NCBI GenBank assembly: GCA_014534095.1
Contig: JACVSD010000031.1
Location: 1-16,262, forward strand
From: Nitrospiraceae bacterium
GTDB taxonomy: Bacteria > Nitrospirota > Nitrospiria > Nitrospirales > Nitrospiraceae
Direction: 5' to 3'
DNA: 16,262 bases
Both the position numbers and the translations under genes were made by a program. Under the pieces are notes generated by a model, which was given only the letters and a program-made list of their open reading frames with translations, was not told where the DNA came from and did not search any database. Every line of letters starts with the position of its first letter. Positions within the stretch are counted from its first letter, which is position 1. Shown here one piece after another: positions 6,870-13,917 of this stretch.

Positions 6870-7355
6870 TTACTGGAGCGGCTCCCGCAGCACGCACCAC
6901 AAGCGGCGAGTGCCGGACTTTTGATCCGTGACTGGCTCGCCGCTGAAAAAGCTGACCTGCCAGGCCACGATGTCGTCGGTCGGATGCGGCGTGGCCGTCC
7001 AATAGATCTCAGACTTGATGTTCAAGAATGGGTGACCGGTCGGCAACGCTGGGTCGCGTTCGGAGCGATCGATCAGCGTCTTCAATTCGTCAATGGAGGG
7101 CGCGCGCCAGCCGGTCTGTCCGCCGACGTCCTTGGTCAAGCAGCGGGACAGCGAGGCGCCCCATACATCGTGTATCCGGTCCGGCTCACGCTCCCATACC
7201 AAACCGGTCACGTTGTCTTTGACCCCGGCGCCTTCCAGGACCACGGTGAAGCGAGAGGCGACCGGTTCGGTGTGCCCGGCCGCCGGCCAGAGACCTTCAG
7301 CAAGGATGATTCCAAACACGCAGGCCGCAATTCCCAGTCGCAACAGGGATTTCAT
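6870..7355 (-). CDS. Exported DUF1566 (Lcl C-terminal-like) domain protein
   Basis: This 161-residue protein has a signal peptide (MKSLLRLGIAACVFGIILAE, 1-20, cleavage probably near residue 27) and one DUF1566 domain. The domain hallmarks are clear: VKDNVTGLVWE (45-55), Cys72, GWRAPSIDELKTLID (82-96), EIYWTAT (116-121) and the closing LWCVLRE (152-158). Cys72 and Cys154 may pair. DUF1566 is found in exported and surface proteins, often in repeats. A single copy in a short secreted protein is a simple form. The start at 7355 is chosen for the GGAGG site just upstream. A frame reaching 7421 would lengthen the N-terminus ahead of the signal peptide. It is the first gene of a two-gene unit with the BBP2 porin and diverges from the YaaH-family gene. 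Function is unknown. It may be a periplasmic partner of the porin (inference). Confidence 0.85.
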   Translation of the reverse strand: MKSLLRLGIAACVFGIILAEGLWPAAGHTEPVASRFTVVLEGAGVKDNVTGLVWEREPDRIHDVWGASLSRCLTKDVGGQTGWRAPSIDELKTLIDRSERDPALPTGHPFLNIKSEIYWTATPHPTDDIVAWQVSFFSGEPVTDQKSGTRRLWCVLREPLQ

Positions 7356-7359
7356 GTGC

Positions 7360-7364
7360 CCTCC
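7360..7364 (-). promoter_or_regulatory. Ribosome-binding site fixing the DUF1566 protein start
   Basis: GGAGG on the minus strand lies four bases from the ATG at 7355, directly before the signal peptide. Confidence 0.6.
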
Positions 7365-7440
7365 ATGAGCGGCTCTCCGACAGGATGGCCGCAGTGTGAC
7401 GAACCCCGCTTGTGTTTTCAATAGTCCCTAAGGCATGCTC

Positions 7441-7483
7441 TGCGCCGGTTCTGCCAGGCTGGCTGACGGCAAATGCCGGCGCA
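7441..7483 (+). repeat. Inverted repeat in the leader of the YaaH-family gene
   Basis: TGCGCCGG (7441-7448) and CCGGCGCA (7476-7483) are a perfect 8-bp inverted repeat with a 27-base spacer. Inside it lies a second small palindrome, GCCAGGCTGGC (7453-7463). The whole element sits 14 to 56 bases ahead of the AAGGAGG site of the + strand gene. It could be a structured leader, an operator in the divergent promoter region, or chance in GC-rich DNA. No known riboswitch is recognised. Confidence 0.35.
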
Positions 7484-7496
7484 ACCGCTACAACGC

Positions 7497-7503
7497 AAGG
7501 AGG
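7497..7503 (+). promoter_or_regulatory. Strong ribosome-binding site fixing the YaaH-family start
   Basis: AAGGAGG, four bases before the ATG at 7508, is the best Shine-Dalgarno match in the window. It shows that the open frame upstream to 7412 is not translated as part of this protein. Confidence 0.75.
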
Positions 7504-7507
7504 CAGC

Positions 7508-8137
7508 ATGGGTACAGTCGAACATCACCGGCGAATTGACGTCCTCGCGATCGGGTTATTCGGGCTCGCCGTGGGAGCGTTAACCCTGGGGGTGGCGCAG
7601 ATAGGGGGCATCCCGGAATCCAATAAAGTCGGCACCTTGGTCATCGCGTTGATCTTCGGCGGCATCGTGCAGATCCTGGCCGGCATCACCGACATCCGCT
7701 ACCACGAGCAACTCGGCGGCACCGCGCTGACGATGTATGGGTTTTTCTGGCTGACCGTCTGCACCGCCAAGCTCGTGAGCGAGAGCACATCGTTCCATTT
7801 GGACATGGTGCTCTATGTGCCGATCGATCTCGTCTATGCCGCGTTCTCGGCCGTCATGGTCTATCTGACGGCCTATCGAAACGCCACGCTCTGCATGCTG
7901 CACCTGGTCATCACCGCGAGCTTCGTGTCGACATTGTTGGCACGGCTCAGCCTCATCAGCGAGACCGGGCCGGGTGTGTTTCATATCGTCGTGGGTGTGA
8001 TGGCGTTCTATCATGCGGTGGCCAGCCTCACACAGGCCTTCACGGGGCATCAATTGGTCCCGCTTGGCCCGGCGATTCTGCAGGGAGCTGGCTCTGCCTT
8101 GAAGCGGCGGCGAGGTGACAGCCCTCAGCTCACGTGA
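7508..8137 (+). CDS. GPR1/FUN34/YaaH (acetate/succinate transporter) family membrane protein, divergent motif
   Basis: This 209-residue inner-membrane protein has six predicted membrane helices (about 11-31, 42-60, 73-91, 101-120, 127-146, 157-176). Family likeness is clearest in FGGIVQILAGITDIR (50-64) followed by GGTALTMYGFFWL (70-82), matching the FGG-x-x-Q-LLAG ... TAF-x-S-YG-x-FWL pattern of SatP/Ady2-type channels for acetate and succinate. However, the signature NPAPLGL before helix 1 is replaced by DVLAIGL (11-17), keeping only the last Gly-Leu. The substrate may therefore differ, or the protein may be a remote paralogue. The strong ribosome-binding site suggests good expression. The gene diverges from the DUF1566/porin pair across 152 bases and may share its promoter region. 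Its last eight bases overlap the end of the opposing gene. Confidence 0.78.
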   Translation: MGTVEHHRRIDVLAIGLFGLAVGALTLGVAQIGGIPESNKVGTLVIALIFGGIVQILAGITDIRYHEQLGGTALTMYGFFWLTVCTAKLVSESTSFHLDMVLYVPIDLVYAAFSAVMVYLTAYRNATLCMLHLVITASFVSTLLARLSLISETGPGVFHIVVGVMAFYHAVASLTQAFTGHQLVPLGPAILQGAGSALKRRRGDSPQLT

Positions 8138-8888
8138 ATTGCGTCGTTCGCTGTTTCCGACTCCAGTGCCGGCGGAGAAGCGTCGCGCCCCACACCACCG
8201 ACAGGAGCATCAAAAAGCTGCCGGCATTGTACGCCAGGTGAGCAAGGCGATGATCGTACTCGAGCCAGCCCAGCATGCCGAGGAGATTGTTCCAGTCGTG
8301 CCCGTCCGTTTCTTTTCCCGTCACCCCCCCGAGTAACAGCAGATCCAAGGCGCGCGCATCATTGATATAGGGCGCGACGTCCATGATGCTCTCGCCCGTC
8401 CACCAGAGGGCCACGGACGCACCGAAGGGGTCCCGGCTCTGCATGAGCAAGGCGATCAGGCAGATGAGCGGCATCAGGATCTGCCCGAGGCTGCCGCCGA
8501 GGATCATCATGAAGCGCCCAAAGGGCATGAACAGCATATGTCCCGCCTCATGAAACGGCAGATTGACCAGATGTAGAAACGACTCTCCGGTGTAGTTCGT
8601 TTCGAGCGGCGTCAGGATAAACCGGAGGCCCCATCCGACGAGGACCAACCACAAGATGGCACGGCCGTACAGTGTCACCGAATCGGTCGTCGTATCCGAC
8701 TCAATCAGCCAGCGCCTGCCGGCGGCATACGCCGACTCGGTGAACGACCGAGGGCGCGGGCGACGACTGACAGCGCCGGGTCGATACTTGGCAAAGATAA
8801 TTCCGCATTTCACACACTCGGTGGCAAACCCGTTCACTTCGGTCCGACATTTGGGACAGGCAGGCATTGCTGATGCGGCCGTTTCCAT
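8130..8888 (-). CDS. Zinc-ribbon membrane protein with HEAGH motif (M50-like metallopeptidase candidate)
   Basis: The protein has 252 residues. It starts with a small zinc ribbon, CPKC (11-14) and CVKC (25-28), then a basic linker. Several membrane helices follow (about 78-93, 135-150, 180-190 and 224-240). NLPFHEAGHMLFMPFG (109-124) carries a textbook HExxH zinc site at His113, Glu114 and His117, next to a membrane segment as in M50-type proteases. A third metal ligand is not obvious; Glu166 or Asp170 in TGESIMDVAP is possible. A second acidic-His run, ETDGHDW (193-199), is of unknown role. The start at 8888 has GGAG only two bases away, and the Met at 8867 is an alternative. It follows the M50 site-2 protease gene by 96 bases on the same strand. 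Proteolysis is likely but not proven. The ribbon may bind substrate. Confidence 0.72.
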   Translation of the reverse strand: METAASAMPACPKCRTEVNGFATECVKCGIIFAKYRPGAVSRRPRPRSFTESAYAAGRRWLIESDTTTDSVTLYGRAILWLVLVGWGLRFILTPLETNYTGESFLHLVNLPFHEAGHMLFMPFGRFMMILGGSLGQILMPLICLIALLMQSRDPFGASVALWWTGESIMDVAPYINDARALDLLLLGGVTGKETDGHDWNNLLGMLGWLEYDHRLAHLAYNAGSFLMLLSVVWGATLLRRHWSRKQRTTQFT

Positions 8889-8984
8889 GGCTCCATGCTA
8901 GGAGTGCCGCACCGATCCGGCAAGGCTTTGTTCGAATCCGGTTCCGGGCACGGACGCATGTCCATGGCGCACCACCGGCGCCGG

Positions 8985-9959
8985 TCAGCGGGACATAATG
9001 GGAAAGGGAGGGAAGATGAGGACGAACAATACGACGGTCGCACGACCGAGCCACATCCGTGCCGCGCCCAGGGCCGAATCGGGGCGCGGGATAGAGGGAT
9101 GGGAAAATCCCAGCAAGCCGGCCATCCCAACCCATACGATCCAACCATGCCAGCCGACATAGCCGAGCAGCAATAGTAAGGGCAGCGCCGCAAACGCGAT
9201 GGCCCGTTGTCGGGCCCCCCACATGGCATAGGCGACATGGCCGCCATCCAATTGTCCGATTGGTATCAAGTTCAGGCAGGTCACAAACAGCCCGAACCAA
9301 GCCGCCTCGGCCATGGGGTGTAAATTGATGCTCGAACCGACGGGCAGGTCGCCCAACACGGACCAGATGACCATGTCCAGGAGCAGCGACCGTCCGACCA
9401 GAAACGGGCTGTCGGCACTGACACCCATCTCGACCTCGGACCAGCGCAGCCCTGCGATCAGCGCCGCGATTGCGACCACAAAACCTGCAAGCGGTCCAGA
9501 TATGCCGATGTCAAAGAGCGCCTTGCGCTCGAGAATCGGTCCCCGGACACGAATAATCGCTCCGAACGTTCCGACAAGAATGGGAAGGCCAGGAATAAAC
9601 AGGGGCAGTGACGCTGGGACACGATGACGTTTCGAGCAGATGAAATGGGCCATTTCATGAGTGACAAGGATCAGCAGCAACGTCAGCGCAAACGGGATTC
9701 CATTGATGAGGTCGCCCGGCCGCTCGGCCAGCAGCGTCCAGGCGCCGAGAAAAGGATGAAACCGATCCGGATGGTCCTGATAGGCTCCCGCCCAGACCGT
9801 GGTAAAAACCGTCAAGACAAAGAGGATGCTCGGTAGGAGATATTTCGAAAAGCCGGATTCCTCTTCGCGCTCCAGCTGTCCTCCTTTCCCGTTGCCGTCA
9901 TCGCCCTCCGGCCTGAGACGGCGGCTCGCCTCCTCGGTGCTGGGCCGCTCCCGATCCAT
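8985..9959 (-). CDS. M50 family site-2 intramembrane metalloprotease
   Basis: The protein has 324 residues. The N-terminal ~38 residues are charged and probably cytoplasmic. Then come about six to eight membrane helices. The zinc site is VTHEMAHF with His101, Glu102 and His105. The third ligand is Asp238 in NLIPIGQLDGGH (230-241), matching the site-2 protease N-x-x-P-x-x-x-LDG motif. FIPGLPILVGTFGAIIRVRG (121-140) and a DIGISGPLAGF segment (150-160) are also typical of the EGY/cyanobacterial-like branch. No PDZ domain is inserted. It cuts membrane-embedded substrates, commonly anti-sigma factors or signal peptides; the target here is unknown. The start at 9959 has GGAGG about six bases upstream. 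It lies 17 bases after the HTH-MBL gene in the same operon, and a second HExxH membrane protein follows it. Confidence 0.92.
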   Translation of the reverse strand: MDRERPSTEEASRRLRPEGDDGNGKGGQLEREEESGFSKYLLPSILFVLTVFTTVWAGAYQDHPDRFHPFLGAWTLLAERPGDLINGIPFALTLLLILVTHEMAHFICSKRHRVPASLPLFIPGLPILVGTFGAIIRVRGPILERKALFDIGISGPLAGFVVAIAALIAGLRWSEVEMGVSADSPFLVGRSLLLDMVIWSVLGDLPVGSSINLHPMAEAAWFGLFVTCLNLIPIGQLDGGHVAYAMWGARQRAIAFAALPLLLLLGYVGWHGWIVWVGMAGLLGFSHPSIPRPDSALGAARMWLGRATVVLFVLIFPPFPIMSR

Positions 9960-9976
9960 TGGGTCCTCCGCTCACG

Positions 9977-10813
9977 TCAGGCATAGAAAGGATTATGGTC
10001 CCGTTCTTCTTCGACGGTGGTCGCAGGACCATGACCCGGCATTAATCGGTAACCAGGTGGCAACGTGAGGACCCGGCTGCGGACCGCGTCCAAATGCGTC
10101 TGATAAAGCCCGGTGGGGTTGGACCGGCCGATGGACCCCGCAAAAAGCGTATCGCCCACGAAACACATCGGATGCTCAGGATCATCCACTCGATAGCAGA
10201 CCCCGCCAGGCGTATGGCCAGGCGTGGGCATGCAGCGGACGCTCCGGTGCCCCACCATGATCTCTTGCCCGTCCCCCGGTATGGCGAGTACGCCTGCGGG
10301 AGGATGCCAAGAAAGCAGCTCGGCGTCCCCGGCCCCCAGATAGACGGGCACCTCACGATGCCGTAGCAGCCGGTCGATGCCGTCGGCATGATCGGTATGT
10401 CCGTGTGTCAGGCAAATGCCGATCAGCGATAACCCTCTGCGACTGAGCGTCTGCACAATGGCGGGCGCATTGTAGCCTGTATCGATGACGACGGCGTCGC
10501 GTTCATCGTGAACAATGTACCCTTGGACGCCGTAGCCGTTGATCGAGCCGTGAATGATATCGACCCAGGCCGGGGGCTGTTGCGCGACCGGCTCCCAGTG
10601 ATCGAAGGCGATCTGCTCGAGCGCCGGCGCACGCAGGTTCAGTGCCTGGGCCAGCGCGCGCAGATCCGCTCGGTTGCGAGGCGGATTCCCGCGCTCAATG
10701 GCGGTGACATCGTCGTGGGGCAGTCCCGTGATACGGGTCACGTCCATGACCGACAGGCCTTGGCCGTGGCGCGCTTTCTTCAGGATGTCCGAAAGATCGT
10801 CTTCAAGCGGCAT
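9977..10813 (-). CDS. HTH (XRE-like) domain fused to metallo-beta-lactamase hydrolase
   Basis: This 278-residue cytoplasmic protein has two domains. Residues about 8-60 form a helix-turn-helix of the XRE/Cro type (LSVMDVTRITGLPHDDVTAIERG, about 20-42). Residues about 80-278 are a glyoxalase-II-like metallo-beta-lactamase fold. All seven metal ligands are visible: His137, His139, Asp141 and His142 in THGHTDHADG, His200 in PTPGHTPGG, Asp221 in VGDTLF, and His261 in MPGHGP. It ends in HNPFYA, like the NPF endings of hydroxyacylglutathione hydrolase relatives. An enzyme joined to a DNA-binding domain could be a metabolite-sensing regulator or simply a hydrolase with a protein-binding HTH (inference). 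Substrate is unknown; thioesters such as S-lactoylglutathione analogues are typical. It sits 30 bases after the M16 partner gene and 17 bases before the M50 gene. Confidence 0.88.
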   Translation of the reverse strand: MPLEDDLSDILKKARHGQGLSVMDVTRITGLPHDDVTAIERGNPPRNRADLRALAQALNLRAPALEQIAFDHWEPVAQQPPAWVDIIHGSINGYGVQGYIVHDERDAVVIDTGYNAPAIVQTLSRRGLSLIGICLTHGHTDHADGIDRLLRHREVPVYLGAGDAELLSWHPPAGVLAIPGDGQEIMVGHRSVRCMPTPGHTPGGVCYRVDDPEHPMCFVGDTLFAGSIGRSNPTGLYQTHLDAVRSRVLTLPPGYRLMPGHGPATTVEEERDHNPFYA

Positions 10814-10843
10814 GCTGGCTGTTCGTCCGTCTGTGAACCAAGG

Positions 10844-12319
10844 CTAGCCCTCCGGAACGAGGCGGATTTCCTTCACCTCACCGAACGTGGACAGCACCTT
10901 CGGCAACGCATCGCCCGACCCGACTGCGACGATCTTCAAGCGGGTCGGATCGAGATGCTTCTTCGCTGCGGCCAAGATATCCTCCTTCCTCAGCTTCACG
11001 ACTTTCTCTCGAAGCTGTTGAAGAAAGTCTTTTGGCAATCCATCGTACTCGAGTTCGACCAACCGGCTGACGATAGCTGAGGGGCTGGAAAAAGAAAACA
11101 CGAACGAATTGACGTAGGCTTCCTTCGCCTCCGCCAGCTCCTCATCCGTCACCAGCTCGGTGCGCATGCGTTCCATATTGGCCACGAACCGGTTCACAAC
11201 TTCCTGGGTCGAGGCGAGCTTCGTCTCGGCACGCATGAGCCAGACGCCTTGATCGTGCACGCCGGTGTTCAGGCGGCTGCCGACCGAGTATGCCAGACCG
11301 CGCTTCGTTCGCACGTCGTTGAACAGTCGGCTGCGGAACGAGCTGCCGCCCAGAATATCGTTCGCAATGGCCAGCGCCACATAGTCGGGGTCCGTTTCTT
11401 TGATGGACAGATGCCCAAGGCGCAGATGGGTCTGTGACGTATCCTTGTTGACGAATCGGACGGCCCCTTGCGAGGAGTGCGGCTCCGGCACGTTCGGGAT
11501 CGTCAGCTCGTGGACAGGACCTTTAGGCCAGTCCCCGAACACCGCGCGAAGCGTCGACAGCATCTCGTCTTTCTTGAAGTCTCCCGTGATTCCAAGAATC
11601 ATCCCGTTGGGGCGAATCGTGTCGCGGTGAAACGCGATGAGGTCTTCTCTTGTGATACGCGTCATGGAGGCGACTGAATTCTCCCGGGCTGTGGGGTGAT
11701 CCGGGCCGTACAACAATTTCACGAATTCGCGGCTTACGACCGAGCCGGGATTGTCCTGCCGCCGACGGATGCCCTCCAGCGCCTGCAACTTCGCCACCTC
11801 GAACCGCGCCGGATGAAACGCCGGAGCCCTCAGGAGGCCCGCAAAGATCTGTAACCCGCGTGAGACGTCCTTGCTCAATACGTCGAGAGAGGCGGACCCT
11901 GATAGGCGCCCGATGGAGATGTTGACGTCCATGGCATATTGTTCCAGCTCTTCGTCGACCTGCTCCGCCGTCAACCCGCCGCCCCCGCCGGTCCGCATGA
12001 CGGAACCGGTCAACGCCGCAAGTCCCACCTTGTCAGCCGGATCAAGCCACCCGCCTGTCCGGATGCTGGCCGTCACCGCCACGAGCGGCAGTTCATGGTC
12101 TTCCAGCAGATAGACCACCATCCCGTTAGGGAGCACCACCCGTTCCGGCTCGGGCGGGGTAAAGTCCACCGGCTTGAAGCTCATCTGCCGTGGATCAGTG
12201 ATCGTGAGATCTTTTGCAGATACGGTGATCGCGGACGCCAGCAGCATCACCGCCAGACCGACGAGCTTCAGGGCATCCTGACCCCGTCTCTCCCATCGTT
12301 CGCTCGTACGCCCCATCAT
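10844..12319 (-). CDS. M16 family non-catalytic partner subunit (exported)
   Basis: The protein has 491 residues. A basic N-terminus and hydrophobic segment (LVGLAVMLLASAITVSA, 19-35) give a Sec signal or anchor. Two M16 halves follow. At the place of the zinc site the sequence reads GLAALTGSVMRTGG (99-112), so His, Glu and His of HxxEH are replaced by Ala102, Gly105 and Ser106. The protein cannot bind zinc there. The C-terminal half has the substrate-gripping Arg/Tyr signature RLFNDVRTKRGLAYSVGS (331-348), with Arg337 or Arg340 and Tyr344. This is the classic non-catalytic M16 partner, as in mitochondrial processing peptidase alpha and bacterial two-subunit M16 enzymes. Its start overlaps the stop of the catalytic subunit as ATGA, with GAGG about seven bases upstream. 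Action is in the periplasm, by inference from the signal. Confidence 0.92.
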   Translation of the reverse strand: MMGRTSERWERRGQDALKLVGLAVMLLASAITVSAKDLTITDPRQMSFKPVDFTPPEPERVVLPNGMVVYLLEDHELPLVAVTASIRTGGWLDPADKVGLAALTGSVMRTGGGGGLTAEQVDEELEQYAMDVNISIGRLSGSASLDVLSKDVSRGLQIFAGLLRAPAFHPARFEVAKLQALEGIRRRQDNPGSVVSREFVKLLYGPDHPTARENSVASMTRITREDLIAFHRDTIRPNGMILGITGDFKKDEMLSTLRAVFGDWPKGPVHELTIPNVPEPHSSQGAVRFVNKDTSQTHLRLGHLSIKETDPDYVALAIANDILGGSSFRSRLFNDVRTKRGLAYSVGSRLNTGVHDQGVWLMRAETKLASTQEVVNRFVANMERMRTELVTDEELAEAKEAYVNSFVFSFSSPSAIVSRLVELEYDGLPKDFLQQLREKVVKLRKEDILAAAKKHLDPTRLKIVAVGSGDALPKVLSTFGEVKEIRLVPEG

Positions 12320-13917
12320 GGCGCCACCTCACCGACCGCATGGGCCGCCATTTTTCTCTCGACGGTTTTCTTCACCAATACGGCCACCGTCCGGTTCGAT
12401 TTAGTCAGATACTGCGCAGCGACGCGCTGGATATCAGGCGCCGTGACGGCCGCGATTTTATCGCGTGACCGCAGCACGTAACGCCAATCGCCCGCCACCG
12501 TCTGATACAACGCCAGCTGCGAAGCCAGTCCGCTATTGGAACGGAGCGCCCGCACCAAGTCGGCATCCAGATTATTGATCACTTTCTCCAGTTCCTTGGA
12601 CGAGACCGGTTCAGTCTTGAGCCGTTCGATCTCCTGGTAGATTTCGGTTTCCACTTCGGCGGTACTGTGCGGGGCCAGCGGCGTGGCCGTGACGATGAAG
12701 AGATTCGGCGCCCGCACACCGGGATAATTGGCATCGGAACTGACCGACCCGGCGATGCGTTTCTCCCGCACCAGCTTGGTATGCAGCCGGGACGTCACCC
12801 CGTCCGTTAAGACGGCATCAATCACGTCGAAGACGTCGTCGTCGGGATGGCCGAGACCCGGCTTATGGTAGCCGATTGCCAACATCGGTTCTGCGTCGAA
12901 CTCCACTTCCACGCGTCGCTCACCGCGCTGTTCCGGTTCCACCGTCACCAGCGCCGGAGGTTCCGGAGCCGCAGGAATTTTGCCGAAGGTGTTCTCGATC
13001 AACTCCATGACCTCAGTCGGATGGATATCTCCAACCAGGGCAATCGTCGCGCGATTCGGACCATAGTAGGTTTTGAAGAAGGCTTCGGTCTCCGCCGGCG
13101 TCAGGGACTGGATATCGGACCCCCATCCGATCGTCGGGATGCCGTACTGATGCGCCCGGAACGCCGCGGAGGTAAAAGTCTCAAACAAAAGCCCTTGCGG
13201 ACTGTCGTCGTTACGGAGGCGCCGCTCCTCCATCACCACTCCGCGCTCCTTATAGAACTCCCGCAGGACCGGATTGGCCATGCGATCCGCTTCGATGGCC
13301 GCCCAAAGCGGAAGACGATTGGCGGGGAGACTAATGGTATACCGCGTGAGATCTTTGCCAGTCGAGGCATTCAGACCGACGCCGCCATGACGCTGGTAGA
13401 GCAAGGCCATCTCGTTCCCAACGACGTATTGCGAAGCCTGCGCTTGCAATTCCGTGAATCGCTTCTGAAGTGCGTCGATCGCCGCCTGCTCGTCGGCGGT
13501 GGGCGCGCTATTTCTCCCCATGAGCCCGCGCTGCCGCTCCTCTAATTCGGTACCCACGCGCGCCAACTCCTCGAGCACCGGCCGTTCTTGGACAAAGTTC
13601 TTCGTCCCCACGGTGCGGGTGCCTTTGAACGCCATGTGCTCATAGAGGTGGGCCAGACCGGTCTGTCCCACCTGCTCATTAACGCCGCCAACCGCAAAGG
13701 TGATGTTGATCGACACGACCGGTGTGTCATGACGCTCGACCATGAGCACCGTCAACCCATTGGCCAATTTGCGCTCGATCACCCGATCTGCGAGACCGGC
13801 CGATCCGGCCCATGCCGCACCGATCTGAAAATTCAACAGCAGAGCGGCCATCACAAGCACCCCGCGTCGTGTGCCCCACGATCCGTTGTCCCAGAGCAGG
13901 CTTGCCATCATCTTCAT
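12316..13917 (-). CDS. M16 family zinc peptidase, catalytic subunit (exported)
   Basis: The protein has 533 residues. The signal segment is VLVMAALLLNFQIGAAWAG (20-38). The zinc motif HLYEH (His90, Glu93, His94) is intact, and the distal Glu lies in GVVMEERRL (226-234; Glu231 or Glu230). Between them is a charged helical insertion of about 50-60 residues (roughly 112-170, rich in Glu, Arg, Gln and Leu), which stretches the usual ~75-residue spacing to about 136. In the second half the Arg/Tyr signature reads VREKRIAGSVSSD, so the Tyr is replaced by Gly and substrate grip must come from the partner subunit. Expected role: degradation or processing of peptides in the periplasm as a heterodimer with the downstream gene. 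The start at 13917 has GGAG eight bases upstream and overlaps the HAD gene stop as ATGA. Confidence 0.93.
   Translation of the reverse strand: MKMMASLLWDNGSWGTRRGVLVMAALLLNFQIGAAWAGSAGLADRVIERKLANGLTVLMVERHDTPVVSINITFAVGGVNEQVGQTGLAHLYEHMAFKGTRTVGTKNFVQERPVLEELARVGTELEERQRGLMGRNSAPTADEQAAIDALQKRFTELQAQASQYVVGNEMALLYQRHGGVGLNASTGKDLTRYTISLPANRLPLWAAIEADRMANPVLREFYKERGVVMEERRLRNDDSPQGLLFETFTSAAFRAHQYGIPTIGWGSDIQSLTPAETEAFFKTYYGPNRATIALVGDIHPTEVMELIENTFGKIPAAPEPPALVTVEPEQRGERRVEVEFDAEPMLAIGYHKPGLGHPDDDVFDVIDAVLTDGVTSRLHTKLVREKRIAGSVSSDANYPGVRAPNLFIVTATPLAPHSTAEVETEIYQEIERLKTEPVSSKELEKVINNLDADLVRALRSNSGLASQLALYQTVAGDWRYVLRSRDKIAAVTAPDIQRVAAQYLTKSNRTVAVLVKKTVERKMAAHAVGEVAP

Noticed and set aside
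7395..7425. TTGAAA with CACACT 17 bases on, as promoter of the DUF1566 gene
   Set aside because: The -35 box is good but the -10 matches only three of six positions, so it is not listed as a feature.
12847..13545. 232-residue frame opposite the M16 gene
   Set aside because: No family likeness and basic, His-rich composition; the M16 reading has an intact HxxEH site and signal peptide.
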